This document shows, piece by piece, positions 1-5,676 of a stretch of DNA of 7,444 nucleotides (position 1 is the first letter of the stretch; every line of letters starts with the position of its first letter). The position numbers and the translations under genes were made by a program. Below the pieces are notes generated by a model that made no database searches, was not told the origin of the DNA, and saw only the letters and a list, made by a program, of their open reading frames with translations. The DNA is from Marinosulfonomonas sp. PRT-SC04 (lineage in GTDB: Bacteria > Pseudomonadota > Alphaproteobacteria > Rhodobacterales > Rhodobacteraceae): contig JPUR01000212.1 in the NCBI GenBank assembly GCA_001321835.1, positions 1 to 7,444 on the forward strand. The letters are read 5' to 3'.

Positions 1-27
1 GGGGGGGGGGCGGGCCTTGTAATTTCT

Positions 28-108
28 TTAGATCGGAAATATCAGCACGTCTTCATTCGGCATATTGGCTGCGACGCCGAATGAAGACACAAGGTCAGGC
101 CCGCGCAT
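28..108 (-). pseudogene. Possible 3' remnant of a YceI-family gene (26-codon frame)
   Basis: A minus-strand frame begins at an ATG 13 bases beyond the stop of the cytidylyltransferase gene and ends at a TAA. Its last residues read SSFGVAANMPNEDVLIFPI. They line up without gaps against DFSIGANMPDEASLKFPV near the end of the YceI domain encoded at 1526-2725, sharing F, A, N, M, P, E, L, F and P. At the DNA level, 17 of 19 bases agree over the ANMP-encoding stretch. No Shine-Dalgarno sequence is visible and a stop codon lies just upstream in the same frame, so it is unlikely to be translated as an independent gene. I infer a leftover tail of a second, deleted YceI gene. A chance match is possible because the aligned stretch is short and overlaps a palindrome. 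Confidence 0.33.
49..88. repeat. Inverted repeat with perfect 13-bp arms
   Basis: GTCTTCATTCGGC at 49-61 is the exact reverse complement of 76-88, with a 14-base loop. Further out, 11-20 (CGGGCCTTGT) can pair with ACAAGG and GGCCCG in the 88-103 region across a 3-base bulge, so a larger nested structure is possible. It lies 34 bases past the stop of the minus-strand cytidylyltransferase gene and could end or stabilise its transcript. No T tract follows on that strand, so a classical intrinsic terminator is not supported. Confidence 0.6.
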
Positions 109-121
109 CGCAGCATTCTAT

Positions 122-559
122 TTAGGCGCGTGCGGCTTGCTCGCGCGCATGAAACTGGGCCAGAACCACTTGTTTGATTTTGGTGGAAGATGTTTTCGGG
201 TTATAGCTGACTTGGATAATCTTCTTTCCGGCATCCTTTAGGAAGGTTTCCACCGCCAGATTGTGAGGCTTATCTCCCCAGTCTTCGCCAATCACAAAAA
301 TGTCGACGTTCAGGTCGCGACAGCCAGACACATATTCCAGCTCGTGGTAGGGGCGGACGATATCGACACAGGCCAAAGCTTGTAGCATTTCCATACGTTG
401 GGCCAGCGGAACAACGGGAACATTTGGCTTGTATCGATGAACAACTTCATCCGAAGCAACACCAACCGCAACGGTGTTTCCCAGTGTTTTGCAATGGTTT
501 AGCAGGGCAAGGTGCCCGACGTGCAACAAATCAAACGTGCCAACTGTATAGACGATCAT
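122..559 (-). CDS. TagD-like cytidylyltransferase family protein
   Basis: The 145-residue product has the fold and length of the glycerol-3-phosphate cytidylyltransferase (TagD) group, which transfers CMP from CTP to a phosphorylated alcohol, giving a CDP-alcohol and pyrophosphate. Visible motifs are GTFDLLHVGH at residues 7-16, containing the catalytic HxGH (HVGH, 13-16), the central QRMEML block (54-59), VIGEDW (89-94) and a C-terminal TSSTKIK (123-129). In TagD as I recall it the last block is RTEGISTTKIK. Here the arginine and the GIS are replaced (YNPKTSSTKIK), so the substrate cannot be assumed to be glycerol phosphate. The ATG start gives the usual N-terminus, with AAGGA about 11 bases upstream. 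It diverges from a CDP-alcohol phosphatidyltransferase gene. The protein should be cytosolic. The family is secure; the substrate is unknown, and an adenylyltransferase role is not excluded. Confidence 0.85.
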   Translation of the reverse strand: MIVYTVGTFDLLHVGHLALLNHCKTLGNTVAVGVASDEVVHRYKPNVPVVPLAQRMEMLQALACVDIVRPYHELEYVSGCRDLNVDIFVIGEDWGDKPHNLAVETFLKDAGKKIIQVSYNPKTSSTKIKQVVLAQFHAREQAARA

Positions 560-641
560 TCTTAAGTTTTTCCTTTTACCTACCCGTGAACGGTGTTAGC
601 TGAAGGTCTTCAAAATTCTGATTACGCGCAATTACCCTAGT

Positions 642-666
642 GATTACAGTGTTTTAAACTGCAATC
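642..666. promoter_or_regulatory. Dyad in divergent spacer (9-bp arms, one mismatch)
   Basis: GATTACAGT (642-650) and ACTGCAATC (658-666) form an inverted repeat with 8 of 9 pairs matching around GTTTTAA. Its position, roughly 80 bases from one gene and 135 from the other, suits an operator shared by the two divergent genes. No regulator family is recognised. A second small palindrome, CCTTTGAAAGG, follows at 675-685. Confidence 0.35.
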
Positions 667-741
667 GCTCCGGACCTTTGAAAGGCCAGGAGTGGAGGGA
701 ACAAAAAAATACAGGTTTGTATCGCGCGTCGTTAGAAAAGC

Positions 742-783
742 AGACAATGCTCAACTTCGCACCCCGCGGGGCATAGATTGTCT
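742..783. promoter_or_regulatory. Inverted repeat and GC palindrome upstream of the phosphatidyltransferase gene
   Basis: AGACAAT (742-748) and ATTGTCT (777-783) are exact reverse complements. Between them is the perfect palindrome CCCCGCGGGG (762-771). The element ends six bases before the ribosome binding site AAAGGA (789-794) of the gene at 801. It could be an operator or a leader hairpin that affects translation; the sequence does not decide between them. Confidence 0.4.
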
Positions 784-800
784 AACCCAAAGGATGTGCC

Positions 801-1457
801 ATGACAACCGCAAATAACTCAGATCAAAATCCTGAACTCAGACCGATTATTTCATATATCAAGGATTTGCCCAATCTTTGCTCGCTTGCAGGGCTGGGCT
901 GTACCCTTCTGGCGATCTATTTTCTGATCATCGGGGTTTATTCTGCTGCAATGATCGGCATGATCTGGGCGGTTGCGTTTGATTGGGCCGATGGGCTGAT
1001 CGCGCGGCGCATGAAGGGGCGAACCGGAGACGATAGCAAATTCGGTGGCCAGCTTGACCTGCTGATTGATATTGTCAGCTACGGTGTGACCCCGGCGATT
1101 TTGGTGCTGAGCTATGCCAGTTTCAATCCGGCATTTTTGCCCGTTGCGTTTATTATGTTGGTTTTCGGTGCGATCCGGTTGAGCTATTTCAGCACCTTCG
1201 GGCTTTCGGGCAGTGCGAAATATACTGGCTTGGCGATTGATAATAACAGCATTTTACTGGTTTTCATCTTCATGTTTGAATGCCTGTTCAGCACGTGGGT
1301 GTTTTCCCTGATCCTTGCAGCTTGTGCGCTTGGCTTGGCGGTCTTGAACGTGTCGCAGATCAAAACGCCAAAGCTTTCTGGGAACCCGCGCAACGTGGTT
1401 ATCCTCGCGCTTTATACGCTGGGAGTATCGGCGTTTTACGGCTGGAAGCTTCTATAA
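801..1457 (+). CDS. CDP-alcohol phosphatidyltransferase, PssA-like
   Basis: This 218-residue membrane protein belongs to the family that displaces CMP from a CDP-alcohol (usually CDP-diacylglycerol) to form a phosphodiester lipid, at the inner membrane. The signature is at residues 61-90: D61, D64-G65, A68-R69, G82, D86, D90. These aspartates bind the metal ions and the CDP group. The AR-to-G gap is 12 residues, whereas PssA-type members I recall have 8. LPNLCSLAGL (23-32) and the later IRLSYF (125-130) with YTGLAI (141-146) resemble the phosphatidylserine synthase subgroup, so PssA is the leading guess, but headgroup specificity cannot be read. About six hydrophobic segments are visible (near 26-45, 46-60, 92-106, 112-128, 148-185, 198-214). 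The ATG start is set by AAAGGA six bases upstream. It diverges from a TagD-like cytidylyltransferase gene and is followed by a hairpin. Confidence 0.9.
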   Translation: MTTANNSDQNPELRPIISYIKDLPNLCSLAGLGCTLLAIYFLIIGVYSAAMIGMIWAVAFDWADGLIARRMKGRTGDDSKFGGQLDLLIDIVSYGVTPAILVLSYASFNPAFLPVAFIMLVFGAIRLSYFSTFGLSGSAKYTGLAIDNNSILLVFIFMFECLFSTWVFSLILAACALGLAVLNVSQIKTPKLSGNPRNVVILALYTLGVSAFYGWKLL

Positions 1458-1472
1458 AAACTTGATGGTTCT

Positions 1473-1497
1473 GCGGATGCCTGAGGATGGCATCCGC
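1473..1497. terminator. Bidirectional hairpin between convergent genes
   Basis: GCGGATGCC (1473-1481) and GGCATCCGC (1489-1497) form a perfect 9-bp stem with a 7-base loop, midway between the stops of the convergent genes at 1457 and 1526. On the minus strand a TTTTT run follows about 12 bases after the stem; on the plus strand no T tract follows. It probably serves both transcripts, although neither side is a textbook intrinsic terminator. Confidence 0.65.
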
Positions 1498-1525
1498 GAG
1501 ATCATATTGGGCACGTGGCCCTCTG

Positions 1526-2725
1526 TTAATTGGCCGCGCCGTCGCCGCCACGGCTCGCTGTAAGATCAATGCGGATTTCGACCGGAAATTTAAGCGAGGC
1601 TTCATCGGGCATATTGGCCCCGATGCTGAAGTCCAGCCGATCCAACGTCAGCGCCGCTTGCATCACCGCAACACCATCAGTGATCTCCAGTGAAAACGGC
1701 AAGCTCGTGGGCAATGTCACGTCTTTGATGCGCAGGTTTCCTGTGGCGATATAGGCGGCGTTTAGCGGGGTTATTTCGGCGCTGAAACTGGCGGTCGGGT
1801 GGCTCTCGGCGTCAAAGAAATCGCCGCCCAGCGCTTGTGAGCTGAGCGATCCAAGCGTCAGACTGGCGATGTTGATGGTGACCTCGACGTGGCCTGTGCC
1901 GGTTTCAGGGTCAAAATTTATCGCGGCTTTCCAGTCAGTGAAGCTGCCAGAGATGTCACTGCCAAACTGGCTGACGCTGATCGAGAGCGTGCCATCGCTC
2001 ACCACCCAATCGCTGTTAACGTCAGCCAATTCAGCCACCGGCGCGCGGTTTTCGGCCCCAGTGGCCAGCCCGATCCAGCCGCCGAGCATGATGGCCACAC
2101 CGTAAAGCCCAAAGGCGGCCAGCATCGGCAGCTTGCTGTGTTTTGACGCAGGAGCAGGCGTAATATTTGTCTTGCTCGGCAGCATCCGGCGCAGGGTTTG
2201 GTCCTTGTCGATCACCACATGTTTCATGGCACCTGCGATGTGCAAAACCACCGAGACCAGCAGCAATTTGGTGAAGACAAAATGCCCACCTGCAAAAAAC
2301 GCCGAAACCGCTTCGGATTTTGGCACCAGTGGCAGGGATTGGCCAAATGGCCACAGGATCGGCGCAAACCCAACGCTGGCGGCGTGGTGCAGCCAGCCTG
2401 ACAGCGGCACGATCAACATCGAGATATACAGCAGCCAATGCACGGCCTCGGCGGCAAAGGTTTCCAGCTTTCGATCCGGGTGCAGGGTGTTTGGTTTTTG
2501 CTGCGAGATCGCCCAGAGAATGCGACCCAGTGCGGTGAAAAATGTGGTTACGCCAACCGTTTTATGCAGCGAGAACAGCCACGCCTTTTGGGCGATTTCA
2601 TCTCCGGTGGCAAAGCCTGCGTTGTTGGCCAACAGCCCCAGTGGAAAGGCGGTCAGGATCAGCAGCGCGGTCAGCCAGTGAAAGGTTTTCGTAATGCTGC
2701 CATAGGTGGCGGGGGTGTTGGACAT
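1526..2725 (-). CDS. Cytochrome b561 - YceI domain fusion protein
   Basis: The 399-residue product joins two domains. Residues about 8-175 are a cytochrome b561 of the bacterial CybB type: four membrane segments (near 17-35, 50-73, 93-115, 150-170) and histidines at 16, 54 (LHKTVG), 148, 162 and 169 (LHIAGAMKH), among which the heme b ligands are expected. A fifth hydrophobic segment (about 200-222) follows a charged linker and should carry the C-terminal part to the periplasm. Residues about 238-391 are a YceI domain (SDWVVSDG, DFFDAESHPTASF, GNLRIKDVTLP, LDFSIGAN), a lipocalin-like fold that binds isoprenoid or other amphipathic molecules. A quinone-linked redox role with a bound lipid is a reasonable inference; the substrate is unknown. 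The frame stays open upstream to 2911, but the ATG at 2725 is preferred: AGGAG lies six bases upstream and the preceding residues look non-coding. It probably follows the small gene at 2856-3122 on the same strand. Confidence 0.88.
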   Translation of the reverse strand: MSNTPATYGSITKTFHWLTALLILTAFPLGLLANNAGFATGDEIAQKAWLFSLHKTVGVTTFFTALGRILWAISQQKPNTLHPDRKLETFAAEAVHWLLYISMLIVPLSGWLHHAASVGFAPILWPFGQSLPLVPKSEAVSAFFAGGHFVFTKLLLVSVVLHIAGAMKHVVIDKDQTLRRMLPSKTNITPAPASKHSKLPMLAAFGLYGVAIMLGGWIGLATGAENRAPVAELADVNSDWVVSDGTLSISVSQFGSDISGSFTDWKAAINFDPETGTGHVEVTINIASLTLGSLSSQALGGDFFDAESHPTASFSAEITPLNAAYIATGNLRIKDVTLPTSLPFSLEITDGVAVMQAALTLDRLDFSIGANMPDEASLKFPVEIRIDLTASRGGDGAAN

Positions 2726-2731
2726 GTCTGG

Positions 2732-2736
2732 CTCCT
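2732..2736 (-). promoter_or_regulatory. Ribosome binding site that sets the b561-YceI start
   Basis: AGGAG on the minus strand, six bases before the ATG at 2725. It supports that start over the longer open frame beginning at 2911, which has no such site and would add 62 residues unlike the family. Confidence 0.7.
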
Positions 2737-2824
2737 GTTTTGATGCCACCTGACATATCAGAACCGGCTTTGGTAATAAACTTAGCGTGAGAGCACACTG
2801 AATGTGCATTCCTGCGGGGCCGAT

Positions 2825-2849
2825 CGGTGCCGTGTTTATCACCGCACCG
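2825..2849. terminator. Hairpin between the small secreted-protein gene and the b561-YceI gene
   Basis: CGGTGCCGTG (2825-2834) pairs with CACCGCACCG (2840-2849) at 9 of 10 positions around a TTTAT loop. It starts just past the end of the small minus-strand gene. No T run follows on that strand, so it may stabilise the RNA or attenuate transcription rather than terminate it. Confidence 0.35.
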
Positions 2850-2855
2850 AGCTGT

Positions 2856-3122
2856 CTATGTTTTAGTAATTGCGTAAAAACACCATGCCGGATCGGCACA
2901 TGGCGCGGCAATCTTTGGCGTCATGGCCGATGTCATCGCTATCCAGATCTTTGGACGATCCACGGCCTTCAAAACGGGGTCATCGCATTCGCCATCGCGG
3001 GCCCATTTGGAAGCATTGTCGCCAAAACGAAAGGTGTCACCGGCAAAGGCGCTGGCGGGCGCAAGCAGGATCAGGGACAGGATCAGGGACAGGATAAGGG
3101 ACAGGATAAGGGGGCGCAGCAT
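2856..3122 (-). pseudogene. Small secreted cysteine-containing protein, apparent one-base frameshift
   Basis: The ATG at 3122 follows AAAAGGA by seven bases. The first 49 residues are a signal peptide (hydrophobic core of LILS repeats, then APASAFA before GD, a good signal peptidase I site) followed by FRFGDNASKWARDGECDDP. At the C run (GGGG on the plus strand, 2976-2979) the open frame continues as VLKAVDRPK and ends at 2856, giving 88 residues. One extra C would instead give RFEGRGSSKDLDSDD followed by IGHDAKDCRAMCRSG, stopping at 2863 (about 86 residues). That version resembles small Rhodobacteraceae secreted proteins I recall, with DDPRFEG and a later DATDC-type motif, so I read this as a one-base loss in a homopolymer. 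It may be a real mutation or a sequencing error. The function is unknown. If translated as written, the tail is altered but nearly the same length. Confidence 0.7.
3067..3114. repeat. Four 12-bp tandem repeats inside the signal peptide
   Basis: The units read AGGATCAGGGAC (twice), AGGATAAGGGAC and AGGATAAGGGGG. On the minus strand each encodes four residues (LILS, the last LILL), building the hydrophobic core of the signal peptide of the small gene at 2856-3122. Because 12 is a multiple of three, gain or loss of a unit would lengthen or shorten the core without changing frame. Confidence 0.85.
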
Positions 3123-3246
3123 TGGGCATTCCTTTTCTAGGCTCCCTTCATTGGGGGCCAAACAAGTTACAAACTAAATCCTTGGTGGGATTCGGCCGCA
3201 ACTTAGCCATATGTTTGGCGCTCGCAAGGGCGAAGTGATCGGGCGA

Positions 3247-3275
3247 TTGCGTATGGGGCGCAGGCGGGGTATTTG
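3247..3275 (+). promoter_or_regulatory. Candidate sigma-70-type promoter for fabD-fabG
   Basis: TTGCGT (3247-3252) is followed after 17 bases by TATTTG (3270-3275), 36 bases before the fabD start. The -35 element is good and the -10 element is weak. The same TTGCGT occurs in the candidate acpP promoter. The spacer is shared with the divergent small gene at 3122. Confidence 0.35.
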
Positions 3276-3310
3276 CGGGGTCAGGTAACAATAATAAAAG
3301 GGAGCGGGCC

Positions 3311-4258
3311 ATGAGCCGAGTATTTGTATTTCCAGGGCAAGGGGCGCAAACCATTGGAATGGGGCGTGATTTGGCCGCGGCTTATCCGGCGGCACAGGCG
3401 TTGTTTGACGAGGTTGACGAGGCCTTGGGCGAGAAATTAAGCGCCCTGATCTGGGAGGGCGAGCAGGATGTTTTGACCCTGACCGCCAATGCGCAGCCGG
3501 CCTTGATGGCGACCTCCTTGGCGGCGATGCGCGCGCTTGAGTCCGAGGGCGTTTCGCTAGCGGACGCGGCTTTTGTAGCGGGGCATTCGCTGGGTGAATA
3601 TTCGGCGCTGGCTGCAACCGGTGCGATTTCAATTGCTGACACCGCGAAATTGCTGCGACTGCGCGGCACCGCAATGCAAGCGGCGGTGCCGGTGGGCATC
3701 GGTGCGATGGCAGCCTTGTTGGGGTTGGATTTTGCGGCGGTTACAGAAGTGGCTGCCGAGGCCGCGCAAGGCGAAGTTTGCCAAGCCGCCAATGACAATG
3801 ATCCGGGCCAAGTTGTGGTTTCAGGCCACAAGGCAGCGGTTGAGCGGGCCTGCGAGATTGCCAAAGCGCGCGGTGCACGACGTGCGGTGATGTTGCCGGT
3901 GTCGGCGCCGTTTCATTGTGCTTTGATGCAGCCTGCGGCCGATGCGATGCAACAGGCGTTGGCCGATGTGAAAATCAGCGCGCCAAGCGTGGCATTGGTG
4001 GCCAATGTGCGGGCCGAGGCGGTGAGTGATCCTGATGTGATCCGCGCGTTGTTGGTTGAGCAGGTCACGGGATCTGTGCGCTGGCGTGAATCTGTGGCGT
4101 ATATGGCCGATCAAGGTGTGAGCGAGATTTACGAAATCGGCGCGGGCAAGGCTCTGTGCGGGATGATCCGCCGGATTGCCAAGCAGATTACAACCAAAAC
4201 TGTGGGCACACCGGATGATGTGCTGGCGGCGGTGACACATATAAAGGGTGACGCATAA
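3311..4258 (+). CDS. fabD: Malonyl-CoA:ACP transacylase FabD
   Basis: This 315-residue cytosolic enzyme moves the malonyl group from malonyl-CoA to acyl carrier protein, supplying extender units for fatty-acid synthesis. It shows GQGAQ at 9-13 (oxyanion region), the nucleophile Ser93 in GHSLGEYSA (91-99), Arg118 in LRLRG (the malonyl carboxylate contact), NDNDPGQVVVSG at 161-172 and the catalytic His202 in LPVSAPFHCALM. The length is normal for the family. The ATG start has GGAG six bases upstream. Its TAA stop overlaps the fabG ATG by one base (TAATG), so the two genes are very probably cotranscribed and translationally coupled. The acceptor ACP is encoded at 5365. All key residues are present. 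Confidence 0.97.
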   Translation: MSRVFVFPGQGAQTIGMGRDLAAAYPAAQALFDEVDEALGEKLSALIWEGEQDVLTLTANAQPALMATSLAAMRALESEGVSLADAAFVAGHSLGEYSALAATGAISIADTAKLLRLRGTAMQAAVPVGIGAMAALLGLDFAAVTEVAAEAAQGEVCQAANDNDPGQVVVSGHKAAVERACEIAKARGARRAVMLPVSAPFHCALMQPAADAMQQALADVKISAPSVALVANVRAEAVSDPDVIRALLVEQVTGSVRWRESVAYMADQGVSEIYEIGAGKALCGMIRRIAKQITTKTVGTPDDVLAAVTHIKGDA

Positions 4259-4995
4259 TGTTTGATTTAACTGGTAAAAAGGCGCTGATCACCGGCGCAT
4301 CTGGTGGTATTGGCGGCGCGATCGCCAAGGCGCTGTATGCGGCGGGGGCCACTGTGGCGCTGTCTGGCACGCGGGTTGATCCGTTACAGGCGTTGGCCGC
4401 TGAACTCGGCGAGCGGGCGCATGTTTTGCCGTGCAACCTGTCAGATTCAGAGGCGGTAGATGCGTTGCCAAAGCAGGCAATCGAGGCGATGGGCGGGCTG
4501 GATATTCTGGTCAACAATGCCGGTATCACCCGTGATAATCTGTTTATGCGGATGAAAGACGATCAATGGGCCGATGTGCTTGAGGTCAATCTGACCAGCA
4601 CCATGCGTCTGTGTCGGGGGGTGATGCGGCCGATGATGAAGGCGCGTTGGGGCCGGATTATTAACATTTCCTCGATCGTTGGCACCACTGGCAACCCGGG
4701 CCAAGCCAATTATGCGGCCGCCAAAGCCGGCATGATCGCGATGGGCAAAAGCATCGCCCAAGAGGTGGCCAGCCGTGGGATTACCGTCAATGCGGTGGCG
4801 CCGGGCTTTATTGCAACGCCAATGACCGACGCGCTGACCGACGATCAAAAAGCGGCGATCAACGGCCAAATCCCCGCAGCACGGATGGGTACGCCCGAGG
4901 AAATTGCCGCTGCCGTGCTGTATTTGGCCTCGAATGAGGCCGCCTATGTCACCGGCGCGACCCTGCATGTGAATGGCGGCATGGCGATGGTTTAG
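4258..4995 (+). CDS. fabG: 3-oxoacyl-ACP reductase FabG
   Basis: This 245-residue short-chain dehydrogenase/reductase carries out the NADPH-dependent reduction of 3-ketoacyl-ACP to 3-hydroxyacyl-ACP, the first reduction of each elongation round. The nucleotide-binding TGASGGIG is at 12-19 and NNAG at 86-89. The catalytic tetrad is Asn111, Ser139 (in NISSIVG), Tyr152 and Lys156 (YAAAK). PGFIATPMT at 182-190 and the C-terminal VTGATLHVNGGM are typical of FabG. Length and numbering are within one residue of E. coli FabG. The start ATG overlaps the fabD stop, and GGGTGA about seven bases upstream, inside fabD, can serve as ribosome binding site. The position between fabD and acpP separates it from the many other SDR-family reductases. 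Confidence 0.96.
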   Translation: MFDLTGKKALITGASGGIGGAIAKALYAAGATVALSGTRVDPLQALAAELGERAHVLPCNLSDSEAVDALPKQAIEAMGGLDILVNNAGITRDNLFMRMKDDQWADVLEVNLTSTMRLCRGVMRPMMKARWGRIINISSIVGTTGNPGQANYAAAKAGMIAMGKSIAQEVASRGITVNAVAPGFIATPMTDALTDDQKAAINGQIPAARMGTPEEIAAAVLYLASNEAAYVTGATLHVNGGMAMV

Positions 4996-5364
4996 CGCTG
5001 CGTTTCGGTTGTGATAAATATTTCGGGACGCGGTTATGCTGCGCCCCGATTGAACGGTCTCCGAGAGGCTTCGGCAGGGTTGATAGGCGAATTTTCGGCA
5101 TGCAAGTATAGGTTTACTGAAATCTGGTTCTATTGCCTTGTATTCTGTCGCGCTTTGCCCCATCTTTTTGCAGACAAGTATAGACCGCCACAGGCACCTA
5201 AAGCATTTGCGTTAACCGTATGATGTGCTATAGGCGGCGCAGAATTCATCGGGAGGCGCGGGTTTGCGCTGAATGATATATCCGTGAAAGCGGGGTTTGG
5301 ATGCTCCAACCGGATCATCTGAAAATAAAACGGGCAAGACCCTAAACGATAAAAGGAATAAACC
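4996..5364. other. 369-base gap between fabG and acpP
   Basis: I find no convincing gene here; the short frames lack ribosome binding sites and recognisable sequence. A weak hairpin lies soon after fabG (5025-5031 with 5041-5047, one mismatch) without a T tract. The base composition is more AT-rich than the flanking genes. A probable acpP promoter at 5207-5234 leaves a leader of about 125 bases before acpP. Confidence 0.6.
5207..5234 (+). promoter_or_regulatory. Probable acpP promoter
   Basis: TTGCGT (5207-5212) and TATAGG (5229-5234) are spaced by 16 bases, a good match to a housekeeping promoter. Transcription would start near 5240. The large gap after fabG fits separate, strong expression of acpP, which is usually among the most abundant proteins. 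Confidence 0.5.
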
Positions 5365-5598
5365 ATGAGCGACATCGCAGACCGCGTTAAAAAGATTGTT
5401 GTCGAGCACCTGGGTGTGGAAGAAGACAAAGTACTGGAAAAAGCATCCTTCATCGACGATCTGGGCGCTGATAGCCTTGATACAGTTGAGCTGGTTATGG
5501 CTTTTGAAGAAGAGTTCGGCATTGAAATCCCGGATGACGCTGCTGAAACCATCCAGACATTTGGCGACGCTGTGTCGTTCATCACCAAAGCATCCTAA
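5365..5598 (+). CDS. acpP: Acyl carrier protein AcpP
   Basis: This 77-residue acidic protein carries growing fatty acyl chains as thioesters on a 4'-phosphopantetheine arm. Ser37 in the [12 protein letters not shown] motif (34-45) is the attachment site for the arm, added by an AcpS-type transferase. Length, acidity and the helix-II sequence are all typical. AAGGA seven bases upstream sets the ATG start. It receives malonyl groups from FabD and presents ketoacyl intermediates to FabG, both encoded upstream. Its own promoter and a strong terminator suggest an independent transcript. No fabF (3-ketoacyl-ACP synthase II), often the next gene in other bacteria, follows here. Confidence 0.98.
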   Translation: MSDIADRVKKIVVEHLGVEEDKVLEKASFIDDLGADSLDTVELVMAFEEEFGIEIPDDAAETIQTFGDAVSFITKAS

Positions 5599-5624
5599 GC
5601 TTTACGTGATCTAGAGTTTAAAGG

Positions 5625-5652
5625 CGGCGTCCCATTGCGGGGCGCCGTTTTT
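5625..5652 (+). terminator. Rho-independent terminator of acpP
   Basis: CGGCGTCCC (5625-5633) pairs with GGGGCGCCG (5639-5647), nine pairs including one T-G wobble, around the loop ATTGC and followed by TTTTT (5648-5652). It lies 27 bases after the acpP stop. It also argues against a GNAT start upstream of 5677. Confidence 0.9.
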
Positions 5653-5676
5653 CGTTTGTGTGGGGCAGGGTGGGTG

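Noticed and set aside
1..10. Run of ten Gs at the window start
   Set aside because: It looks like a contig edge or a poly-G read artefact rather than a biological element. Nothing in the sequence supports a function.
2793..2807. Small hairpin GCACA/TGTGC as a terminator
   Set aside because: The stem has only five pairs and no T tract, so it could easily be chance.
2726..2911. N-terminal extension of the b561-YceI protein by 62 residues
   Set aside because: The extension has no ribosome binding site or family-like sequence, and the ATG at 2725 has a good AGGAG at the right distance.
3174..3674. 166-codon open frame antisense to the start of fabD
   Set aside because: The composition (Pro, Arg, Ser) is typical of the complement of GC-rich coding DNA, and no ribosome binding site or family resemblance is visible.
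4447..5163. 238-codon open frame antisense to fabG
   Set aside because: It is rich in His, Arg and Gly as expected of a shadow frame, shows no motif, and covers a clearly coding fabG.
5011..5223. 70-codon open frame in the fabG-acpP gap
   Set aside because: It has no ribosome binding site or recognisable domain, and it ends across the probable acpP promoter.
5635..5676. TTG start for the GNAT gene 14 codons upstream
   Set aside because: It lies in the loop of the acpP terminator, and the extra residues do not match the TERLxL opening of the family.
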